From Bigelowiella natans CCMP2755 (taxonomy: Eukaryota > Cercozoa > Chlorarachniophyceae), in assembly GCA_000320545.1 (NCBI GenBank), contig ADNK01000017.1, forward strand, positions 1-30,922: 30,922 nucleotides of DNA, written 5' to 3'. Both the position numbers and the translations under genes were made by a program. Under the pieces are notes generated by a model. It saw only the letters and a list, made by a program, of their open reading frames with translations. It was not told the origin of the DNA and ran no database searches. This document shows positions 10,698 through 20,769 of this stretch, piece by piece (position 1 is the first letter of the stretch; the number at the start of each line of letters is the position of its first letter).

Positions 10698-12212
10698 ATG
10701 GGATCGTTGACGTCCTCCCTCTCCAGCGGAAGCGAGGCGAAGCTCCTCCCAGAACACTTGGAGTCGTTCGAGGCAATGAAATTCTCCACAATTCGCTTGA
10801 CTCATACCATACCTCCCCTTCATAAACGTACGCGGGTGCTGTGCGAGCCCACATACAGTGCATTTGGCCGGGATACACCTGTTTTTACGGAAGATCTGGA
10901 GGCGAGTCGACTAATAGCTTTCAATTTTTTTGGTAGACTCTCTTCCGACCCGGACAAATCCTGGTCGCGGATGCTAAGCTGACGCCGCCGAAAGTCAAGT
11001 AAGAATTCAACATCTGCTGCACTCACTTCTTTTTTAGCTACGAACGATGACACTCATTCTTCTTGCAGGGTCAAACCAGATGAAGGCAATTTCATTCGCG
11101 TCATGCAATGGTGAGGATAATCAAATATTTGCATAGTGTGAACAACACATGTACATAATGCCCATTGAAACAGGAATCTCCTAGCGGATGGCCTCTCCCA
11201 GGATGGGTTCGTCACGAAAATGGTAGTAGCAGTATTAGTAGTAGTAGCAGTAGTAGTAGTAGTAGTAGTAGTAAACGATACAACAAGTTTCCATACTCTA
11301 CCCATACATAAACAAAAATACTGACGTACAACCTCTTGCCGATACGTTGCAGATGACGCAGGAGTTCCTAGAGCTTCTTCGAAAGGAAAAGGTCGAGTAT
11401 TCAGGCTTGGGCTACTATACGCACCGTCCATTCGCTTTTTTGTATTTTTTTTTTCAGGGATAAATAAGATCCATAAACCGATCTACCCCTCGCACACTTT
11501 CTCTCCTCCCGCTTATTTGCAAGTTCTTAGTACCTTCGGGGTTTTGAGCCAGGAAGGTTGTAGGCGTTCTTAAATGGAACTATGGTGTATGGTATTCATC
11601 AATTTAGGACGAGGTTCATAATGGTGGTACCTCAGTCAGCAATTTTGTGCCAATCTTGCCCTCCGCAACTGTGAAAAGCGCAACGAATACACCCATTATT
11701 CCACGGGGAAACCGAAGAGAGAGAGTGACTGGAGAGGATAATAGTCATGGGGAAGTAGGAGAGGGGAAGGTTGGGGAAGAAGAAAGAGGAGGAGGAGGAG
11801 GAGGAGGAGGAGGAGGAGGAGGAGCCCTAGGCAACCGTGCGGCAAAGGACAAGAAGACCAGAAATCAAGGGAAAGAAGAGAAGAATGTGGAGAAGCTACT
11901 AGTTGGTGAGAAGGATGGTTCAAGTGGTGGTGGTGGTGGTAGTGAAAAAGAAGCAGTTGCGGACTGTCTAAATCTGAGCGCGGTTTATTGCACTTGGGAC
12001 GAAATGATCAAAGAATTAAAGGTTGCATCACCAAGCACAACTTAAATTTAATAATGTTATTCTCATTTACACACGATCAGAGACATTTTACTTCAAGGAC
12101 TGCAAAAGCATGAAATGCGTGCATTCGTTTCCAAAAAAACAGTTTTTCTCTGGAATTCTATGTTTGGTTTGCAAATGTGCTAACGCACACGCACAACCAT
12201 TATATATTATAT

Positions 12213-12258
<46 letters not shown>

Positions 12259-12527
12259 CCCCAGCCGCTCCCCCTTTCCTCGCCTCGATTACATGCAAGA
12301 ATCCTTGCCCATCATATACAACTACTCATAGGCCTTCGATGCCATCGAGTCAGCTGCGGAGAAGGAAGAAATATGTAATTATTAAAGATACAACAATACT
12401 CACAGGAAACCCAAAAAACTAGTGCAAGTTGGAGCATGTTTGTGATGACACCGTTTGCCTCACGATTGAAATTGTTGCAAAAGTGTTGCGAAGAGGACTA
12501 GTGTTGCCATATTACATGCGATCTGGC

Positions 12528-12562
<35 letters not shown>

Positions 12563-13650
12563 GCGTTGAACTAATCATTATTTTCGCTTTTTCTTCACTA
12601 GCGCAGTAATAAATACATGTTTGGACCCTTGTACTTATCTCTATCTCTCTCTTTCTCTCTTTCACTCAACCAAGGCCGTCGGTTCGTCAACAAGTACAAT
12701 TCACAAATATCTCGTCGCAACCTGGATGTCCTGGTGGCCTTCAGGGGGCGGCTTCTCCGTTATCTCACCACGATTCAAGCTGCAGATCCCGATGTGAGTG
12801 TGTGCATGACGTACATGATGTGTCAGGAGTGAATGGCTGTCCAAGAGAAAGGGATAGGGGGGGGGGGGGGGGGGGTATGAGACATAGCTTGCCTGCTACC
12901 TACCGCAGCGATGATCATCTCTCGCAGTTACCGTTTGTGATCACGATCTCCATCCTATCATCATCATCACCATCATTATCATCACCACCATCCTCTACTT
13001 GATCTAGCACTGTCTCCTCCTCACTACCCATCTCACAGATTCTCACGGTGCAAGAGCTGGATCATTTCGAGGATGTCTCTGAAGCGCTCTCTCACCTTGG
13101 TAGTAAGTGTACTACGTGGTCATTCGTTTCGTTGATCACCTTCTTCCTTCTCCTCCTACTCGCATACGTGCACTCGCTTCCTATTCCTCCTCTTCTTACT
13201 ATTCCTCCTCCTACTCTTCTTATTCTCCCCCCCCCCCCCCCTCCCCACCACACACACACACACACGTGGCTAGGATACACCTCGATGGGATTGCCACCAA
13301 GAAAAACAGGACGGAAATTCGAGCAGGGTGGGGGTGTTTAGGAGAGCGATGACAATCTACGCTACTCACCTTTTTCTGAATTTCCCTGAAGCCTAGAGAG
13401 GATGTCCACGCGGCGAGAAGCGACTATAAATACTATATATTAAAGACTCTTTGAGATGTTGTCGTTTGTTGGTTGGTTGGTTCGTACGTTCATTCGTTGA
13501 TTCGCCCATTCTATGCGTGTTGTTGTATATGGTGATGTTGTTTGTAGGAGGCGATAGGGGGTACATACCTCTGTGGAGAAGGGAACGCCAGGCTTATCTG
13601 AAGATGCTCAGGTCGTTTGTGTTGTAGACTAATTGAAGTAATACTTGTGC

Positions 13651-13684
<34 letters not shown>

Positions 13685-14033
13685 ATAGATCGCAAGAGAA
13701 ATGAGAAGGGGAGCGTTGTTGCGAAGTCTCCATCTCTTTGGGAGATTATAACAATGACTAGAGAATTTGAAAGATATGTGTCATGGACACGGACTCGTGT
13801 GTTATGTTTGAAATTTTGTAGTATATGTATATTTAAATATATCATGTTAACTTATTATACGTCATATACCCATCTCTCTTCTTTTGTTTGAGCAAACAAG
13901 AATGGATTCGTTGATGCGAGTCTGATCACCAAGATGTGAGCGCTGTTGTGTTGTTGTTGGTGGTGATAACTGTTGTCGCAGGGATGATGCCGGAAGATGT
14001 TTTGCGCCAAAGGTAAAACTAAGAGCTCTCCCC

Positions 14034-14118
<85 letters not shown>

Positions 14119-14229
14119 GGTCTGGATTATGTACGATGTCTTGCAACAGCAATATATGTGCGCGTCATTCGTAACAATGTTCTCTTGGGTCAAATGCACT
14201 TCATTATTGTTCTTATTATGACTAATTAA

Positions 14230-14263
<34 letters not shown>

Positions 14264-14521
14264 GCAATCTGACAACGGAGCAGGAGAACTCCACGGCGTT
14301 TGCCATAGCGGCTGAGCGGTTGGCCAATCAAAACGCATTTCTCCATGGCGATGATGGCGAAGATGATGATGACCTTGCCGCCGCCGCCGCTGCGCTTGCT
14401 CGTCAGCGTGATAGTGACCCTATCTTAGCAGCCAATAGGTATAAAATTACCCGATACCTGCTTACTGTTTCTGTGTGGTGCGTAATATACAGCTGGTGGT
14501 GTTAGCGGTTGTCGGGGTTTG

Positions 14522-14561
<40 letters not shown>

Positions 14562-15010
14562 TTATAATATTTGTATATATCTATCCATATCTATATATTG
14601 ATATAAGAAACAGAAGGTATCGATTAATATTTGCCAGTTTAAAGATTGCTTAGTCCCCCCCCCCCCCCCTTCCCCTCTTCTCACTACCGTCTTCCTCATT
14701 TTCTGCCACCGCCTCACTCACCGCGCGTCACCAACAATCACGACGATAATTTCTCTTCTTCTGCTTCTACTTCTAATTTCCTTCCTCGCTTCTCAGCTCT
14801 AGCTCAAGCAACATCCGCAAAATACGTAAGGCGTGGCGAAAGCATAAGACCAACAACGCAGATCTACCACACACGCTTAGAAAGATAGGCGTTACGGGGT
14901 GATTGTCTCCCTCCCACCCCCCCCCCCCTCTCTCTCTCTCTCTGTGTGTGTGTGTGGTGTGTGTGTGTGTGTGCGGTGTTTGAAAAGAGAAGAAGAAGAG
15001 AAGAGAGGGA

Positions 15011-15045
<35 letters not shown>

Positions 15046-15298
15046 GTGTACAATATAAACCAAATATCCATAGGCCTCTCGATGACGATGGAGCTGCTAT
15101 TTTCTGGAAGAAGGACCGATTTGAGCCCTTATCGTCGCCTGAATTCGGGGAGATTTCGAGGGGGCAAGCTGCAGTTAAGGTGATACTCACGGCTGATGAT
15201 ACTGTTGCTAAGATGATGCGGTGATGAATCAACGATGATGATGTTGGTGCTGACAGTAGCTAAAAAGCTCCTTCCTTTTAATGATATCGCTTCGAAAC

Positions 15299-15332
<34 letters not shown>

Positions 15333-15460
15333 GTGAGCGTAATTCAAGATAGCATGCTCTAAGTACGATGATGCAACGGCATGATTAGATTCACCTCCGC
15401 GACAAATCCACGGGGCGCGAAGTAGTTGTGGCTACGGCTCATCTCAAGAGGCACGTTATT

Positions 15461-15494
<34 letters not shown>

Positions 15495-15629
15495 GTTAGT
15501 AACTAGCTAGGTAGCTCCCGTATATGATGATGATGGTGGGGTTAACGATGATGATGCGGAGGTGGAACGCAGTTGTGGTATAGCCTTCAGATTTACAAAA
15601 CCTGCATATATGAATATAAGTAAAGTAAA

Positions 15630-15708
<79 letters not shown>

Positions 15709-17160
15709 GTGGAGAAGTGGCACTTTCGTGGTCGTCGTCGTCATGGTATGCCCTCCGGCAATCTATCGGTACTTTTCATATCTAAAACGAATGAATAACA
15801 ATAGTGGCATCGATGCGGAGGCGCAAATATCCCGTTCAAAGCAGGTATTAACGCAACGCCCAACCAGCAGCATCATGAGCATGACAATATCACAAACAGA
15901 ATCTTCTTCATCCTATTATGAATTACGAATAATTGTCAGATGGAGAAGATACGGCAATTTCTTTCAACCAGTGGTACCAGCAGCAGTAGAAGCAGCACCA
16001 CCAGCCACCGCCCTTCCAACGCGAAAAAGGATGATTATAGCACCAACAATAGCGTCCCCAGCGAGAAGATGATAGCAGGATCTAAAGCAGCAGTCGCTGC
16101 TGCAGGAAGTAGTACATCCAAATCGGAAGGAGACAGTAGCAACAGCGACAAGAAGTGTTCTTCTTCTTCTTCTTCTTCACCACCTTTCCTGATATTTTGT
16201 ATGGATGGCAACTCTGAGCCGCTCGAAAAGAGCGTCGTTAGAAGAGACTACATCCCCAAAAGTGGGGAGGCAGAATCGAAGAAGACCATCGTAAATACGT
16301 ACAGGTAAGCCAGTCATTGACAAAGACGCACACACGCACACACGCACACACGCACACACACGCACCTTATTTGATAACGATGATGATGAGGATGGCGATA
16401 TGGTGGTGATGGATCTTCCATCGTATACTCACTTCACTCCACAACTGCCTATTTTATAGGCAGATCGGTCAGGTCTTAGGTCTCCAAACCTGCTGGGATA
16501 GGTCGTTAGTGTACAACGTGTATTCTGTAGCTGTTATTTGAGTACGAATACGTATTGTAGTAGTGACTGTAGTACCCCAATCTGTAGCTAAATTGATCTT
16601 TCCGCTCCTCTCTCTTTCTCTCCCTTTCTCTCTCTCTCTCTGTGTGCGTGTGTGTGCACGTATATTGTATTCCTTTCTCCTCACTTCACATCATAAACAG
16701 CATGGTGGCGGAAGCTCAAAAAGAGAATCGGCCAATCCCTGCTGCTACCGTCAACAAGGTAATTGATAGATGGAATGGGGGAGATTCTGCTTTTGTGCTG
16801 TGGTTTCTGCATGGGTCTAGTAAGTCACCGATTGCGTATGCATGGTATTCACCGCACGAGAAAGCCAAAATAAAAAAAAATAGCCTGTCGATCGGGTCCT
16901 TGTCAGGAATGGTGCTTGGGGTGTGTTAATAAATATCGGATAATTCTTTTGCCTACCTTACACATTCTGCTACTACTACTACTACTGCTGCTGCTGCTAC
17001 TACTTCTACGAAGATACGAGGACCTCTGTCCGGCCAGCCGAAGAAGGTAATGTTATAACGGTGCTCTCTAGCTGCCAATCACCTCGTGAGCTCTATGTTG
17101 TGTCCCATGTACCGGAAAACAAAAGAATTGTTGGTATGAGTAGCCTTTTGTGTTTGTGTT

Positions 17161-17198
<38 letters not shown>

Positions 17199-17607
17199 CC
17201 CCCATCCGGAAAAGATTGGAAAGCATGCGCTCGGCGTGATCGACTATGTTTGCTACTCGAAGAATCTCCGTTTATCTCAGTTTGCGGTAATGTAGGAAAC
17301 AGCTTTCATGGGTTCTTGAACCCCCTATTTCTGTCTTATCAACCTAAAATGGAGTTTATTGTTTTTGTGAGTCATATTTCTGGTTGACGTTGGAAAGATT
17401 GATCCTTTGATGCTGGCCTCGGACGGGCCCTTCAATAAGAAAGCTACAGATGCTCTAATTCCCTCCTTGGACGTCCCTTCGGATCACTACCCGGTGAGAT
17501 CAGCGGCGAATATACGTTGTTTATTCCAAAGTTGCATGTGTCATACCCTGTCAACACGGGTTGGTTTTTACACATAGGTGGTCGTTGACCTCTTCGCACA
17601 AGCTTGA
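10698..17607 (+). CDS. Nocturnin-like EEP-family enzyme
   Basis: Endonuclease/exonuclease/phosphatase-fold enzyme related to nocturnin, CCR4 and Angel; substrate (poly(A), NADP(H) or other) cannot be told. Exons with matching phase: 10698-10835, 10937-10998, 11069-11110, 11174-11222, 11353-?, about 11640-12021, 12332-12374, 12675-12793, 13039-13099, 13274-13327, 13548-13611, 13982-14012, 14284-14438, 15074-15179, 15389-15450, 15805-15844, 15940-16304, 16701-16758, 17014-17046, 17215-17286, 17398-17493 and 17578-17607. About 700 residues. Catalytic motifs: IRVMQWNLLADG, PDILTVQELDHFED (metal Glu), DDDGAAIFWKKDRFE, GREVVVATAHLK, FCMDGNSEP (in place of GDFNxEP; Asp and Asn kept), HALGVIDYVCYSKN and PSDHYPVVVDLF. 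Exon 11640-12021 encodes a Gly run, and exon 15940-16304 a Ser-rich insert ahead of MDGN. The chain from 11353 to about 11640 is unresolved, and an upstream ATG at 10524 is possible. Confidence 0.88.
11787..11824 (+). repeat. (GGA)n tract encoding poly-Gly
   Basis: Lies inside the exon ending at 12021 of the nocturnin-like gene and encodes a run of about 13 Gly. The surrounding sequence is Lys/Glu/Gly rich and probably disordered. A second Gly run comes from a (GGT)n tract near 11923-11942. Confidence 0.85.
12217..12255 (+). repeat. (CT)n microsatellite in intron
   Basis: Sits about 75 nt upstream of the acceptor of exon 12332-12374, in the right place to act as an extended pyrimidine tract. 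Confidence 0.85.
13652..13682 (+). repeat. (TG)n microsatellite in intron
   Basis: Follows exon 13548-13611 of the nocturnin-like gene, about 40 nt after the donor. Confidence 0.85.
14033..14114 (+). repeat. (CT)n(TA)n(TG)n compound microsatellite
   Basis: Three dinucleotide repeats joined end to end, starting about 20 nt after the donor of exon 13982-14012. The same CT to TG order is seen at 14930-14972 and 15635-15711 in later introns of the gene. A pure (TA)n run is at 14524-14557. Confidence 0.9.
15298..15332 (+). repeat. (ATC)n microsatellite in intron
   Basis: Between exons 15074-15179 and 15389-15450. A (GCA)n tract at 15462-15489 follows the second of these exons, inside the candidate GC-AG intron. 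Confidence 0.85.
15635..15711 (+). repeat. (CT)n(GT)n compound microsatellite
   Basis: Inside the intron 15451-15804. About 20 CT units pass directly into about 14 GT units. Confidence 0.9.
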
Positions 17608-18700
17608 AGGCTAAACTCACGAATCATTTATGCATCATCTTGATCATAATATACATGTGATGACCGGACAGTTAATGCTGCTGCCAAAATGGATAGGATG
17701 CTAGATGTATGTCTGATGTGTTGAACCGAATCAAAGTTGATGACAGGGCGTAGTTTCACCGCGAACGCTCTGTGGCATCATCATCATCAACATCATCAAC
17801 ATCATCACTGTGGATCACTTTTGTTTATCGGACCAACGCACAGTGCTAATGAGCGAAGCTAGGCGCAGATGCATCTGGTTCCATGTCGTCCACATTGCCG
17901 CACGTGCACACAGAGCTAGAGAGGCACCACAAATTATGCACAAGTACGTGCTAGCGGTGCGTCACATCGCCGTCCACCTGCTAGCCCGCCCGGACAGAGC
18001 TAGAGAGAGCGTGACTAGATGCATCGCGCAGGCAGCTGCTGCTCATCTGCATGCTGGACACACATCTAGTCATCATGCATACCATGCATGCGATCCATCA
18101 CAAGCACCAGCACACGAACACTGCTAGACTGGCTAGCTGCTATGTCTAGACAACACATGCTGGCATGGTCGAAGCGACATCAGCTGTGTCGCGTGCTCTG
18201 GCTAGCTGGTGCCAGCTGTTCGCATGACTGTGTGCAGATGCTGTCATTGCTCGCTAGCTCGCCGACAATGAACACAGCAATGGAATGCACATTTCACACA
18301 TCTCATGTCACGTTGTCCATGATGGACACAGTGCTAGAGTGATCTAGTGACGTCATGTGCACATCAGCACGTTTCCACACAACCAGCCAGCCCAGTTTTG
18401 CACACATCACTTCACGTTCAGCAGCGTTAGCGTTGTCCATGATGCCGCTGTGGACTCTCGCACGTGCATTGTGTATGAGATTCACTACAAAGCACCCAGC
18501 ATGCCCGCCTGCTGCTGCTTTCGTTGCATGACTGCTGGCTTGCTCCGCTCCAGCTAGCCAGCGATTGACACGTGCACATGAGTGAGTTGAATGCAAGGCT
18601 AGAAGGGCATCTCTTCACGACTCGCGGAGATTTCCCGTTGTCGCAGGTCTAAAATGCAATATATTTCTCAAAAGTCTTCCACTGCTCCTCCGCGTTCCTC
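17608..18700. other. CTAG-rich spacer with short diverged repeats
   Basis: Downstream of the nocturnin-like gene. An ORF at 17810-18127 exists but has the His/Ala/Arg composition expected of repeat DNA and no recognisable motif. Two repeat pairs are visible: GTCCAC...CAGAGCTAGAGAG at 17888-17923 and 17972-18007 (84 bp apart), and CGTTGTCCATGATG at 18311-18324 and 18431-18444 (120 bp apart). CTAG words are dense throughout. Confidence 0.55.
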
Positions 18701-19663
18701 ATGCTGTTCGTGGTCTCGGTGCTTCTGAGCCTTGCAGGCTCAGCGGCCTGGGCATGGTACTGATGAATGCTGTCTCGTTCGGCGTTCTCCTTTGTTTTCT
18801 CGAAGCTGAAGCACAAATATTTGTCAACTAGGTACAGCGGTTGGAGGAGCCTAGCATCGAAATACAAGTAGTTCTCTTTTGAAATCGAAGTATTATGAAG
18901 TGTGATGACGAGCTGGGCTTAAGAGTCTTAATCGTCAGGAAATCTAGCAAGGCTGAGTGGGAAGAAGCGCCCTGTCTCTTTAGTTTGAATGGCTATCCAT
19001 ACAGGTAAGGTGCAATCACAGCACAACTTGCATCCAATTACTAGCATGATGCGAAACACAGTTTATGCCTCGCACGTCTCGGAGCTTCCCGGGATGGTTT
19101 ACACCTCACTGGACCAGGTAATGGCCCGATATGGATGTCTGCTTTAACCGTTCACATAACTTAATCTACAGGTGGCGCCATTCTTGGTTCTGTGTTCAGT
19201 CATCCTGCAATTACAGTTCCGTGGAGAAATGTACAGCCCCAATGAATTCATCACTTTACAGAGCGGAAATTTAGTTTTCACAGTAGCGTGCTAGATCCAC
19301 CTGTCTTGTTGACAAATCCCGTTTGAGTTGTTACCATGTTGGGTCACGAGAAAACATTGCACAAACAGGTGACCTTCAAAGGTGAGACTCCAGATTTATA
19401 TTACTATGAGGTAATTAGAAAAGTTCTGCGACTCATTACCTACTACTATTAGTTATTAGTTAGAATTTCAACAATTTGTTCTTTTACTAGGTGGACTTAG
19501 ACGGCACACTTCTACGTCTACGAAATGCCAAGCTATACGGTCGTTTAATGAATACAAGAAAGGTTCTCTGGCATTTCTTCGCCGATCAAATCAATGTCTT
19601 AAAGCAATCTTTTTACAACTACAGATCTCAGATATTGTGAAGTTCACACCATCTTTTGCATGA
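18701..19663 (+). CDS. Small membrane-anchored protein, nine exons
   Basis: Exons 18701-18756, 18832-18867, 18939-19004, 19062-19117, 19172-19230, 19262-19282, 19369-19410, 19491-19562 and 19625-19663 sum to 447 nt and 148 residues; every junction is GT-AG with matching phase. The protein opens with a hydrophobic segment (MLFVVSVLLSLAGSAAWAW), a signal peptide or signal anchor. Then come SGWRSLASKYK, a Trp/Glu/Ala-Pro segment, ARLGASRDGLHLTGPGG, FSHPAITVPWRN, and an alternating hydrophobic stretch LYYYEVDLDGTLLRLRN that suggests beta strands. From memory, the order W..LA..Y, lG...dGLhL, hP.i.vPW recalls small uncharacterised membrane-linked proteins of bacteria and plants, but I cannot name the family. 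The 21-nt exon 6 and the donor of exon 5 are the least certain parts. The antisense strand is also open over exons 1-3, but its upstream exons cannot be found. Confidence 0.6.
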
Positions 19664-20769
19664 TTGAAGTCCTCAGGCGACCATATCTACTTTAAGGTTG
19701 CTAATAGAATAAAAAAATATTTTTTAGTTGTGCGGTGCCCAGAAATAATACAGAATGTGCAAGCTAGAACCGCGCGAAGAACATAAAATTTAACCAATAA
19801 CGCATGACATGTTATTTACAAAATTTGAAATGGCAAAATCTTTAATTCTAGAATTGTTAACTGCTCTTACATGCACTGCTACAAGCATGACATGGGCATA
19901 CTGCCCCCTGCTAAAGCGTTGTACTGCATGCAATCACATGACAGGACGTAAGCACTGTGCAGATCGAAACATCACTGTGTGCAATTCGCAATATAGCAAA
20001 GCTACATTTGTTTGGATGACGATTGAAAAAATGCAATGCATTCATCACATCACACACCGCTAGTCCGTCTCATGATTCACTGAGGCTGCACGTGTTATTT
20101 TTGGCACAGCGCGTTGAGCAGCGAAGGCAGGTGTGCGGCACAAACGCTGCTAGCTTCCTGCTTGACCGCAACGTGTCTCGATCAAGCTTCGACGACCAGA
20201 CTGCCCCCTGCTAGCCACCTTTTTGCACCATTTTTGAGCTTCCGGGGTGGTTTCAGCTCGAGGTCCTTCTATAATATATCGACGCTTGTTTGTATTGTGT
20301 CGTGATGCATTTTGATGCATGGCTTTAGCTAGTTAGTACTACACTACATACACTTGGCTCTACGTGCTCTAGTGCTGTCTAGCTGTGCACTGCGCAACAT
20401 GCATGGTCAAATCAAAATGTTGCCAGGTTTGATGTGATTGTGATGTCAGATTAACATACGCAAAACACGGTCGCTAGCATTCGATCGAAAAAATTTCGAA
20501 TGCATCACATCCACAATAGCTAGATAGGACTACGACCATAATCTCCAAGCACACACTCACGCGCGGCACTGTTCTAGTGTTGGTCGTTACATCGCAGCAG
20601 GCGGCGCAACGCGCGCGAGAGATTCCACGACGCATTGCAGTGTGCTACTCCCAAGTTTCATGCCGGCACACATCACTGACCATGCATCCATCACTTCCAT
20701 CTATGTATGTTTCTGGACATGGAGAAGGGCAAGCCCAAAAAAATGTTAACCTCCAATCTTTCGTTGCAA
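19664..20769. other. Convergent 3' spacer, CTAG/CATG rich
   Basis: Lies between the 3' ends of the small membrane-protein gene and POLE2. No exon is supported; ORFs at 19809-20305 and 20577-20898 lack motifs or partner splice sites. The word CTGCCCCCTGCTA occurs at about 19901 and 20201, 300 bp apart. CTAG words cluster at 20320-20580. Confidence 0.5.

Noticed and set aside
11353-11640. Exact exon chain between FVTK and the poly-Gly exon of the nocturnin-like gene
   Set aside because: Several donor/acceptor choices keep the frame (including a 32-nt intron), none clearly better, so no definite exons were assigned.
14033-17197. Regularly spaced repeat tracts that might suggest an array such as CRISPR
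   Set aside because: They are di- and trinucleotide microsatellites in introns of a eukaryotic gene; there are no repeat-spacer units.
17810-18127. 105-codon plus-strand ORF
   Set aside because: It lies in the CTAG-rich spacer, overlaps an 84-bp repeat pair, and has a His/Ala/Arg composition without any motif.
18649-18950. Minus-strand ORF with balanced composition opposite the first exons of the 148-residue protein
   Set aside because: No upstream minus-strand exon could be linked, while the plus strand gives a signal anchor and nine phase-matched exons. It remains the main alternative.
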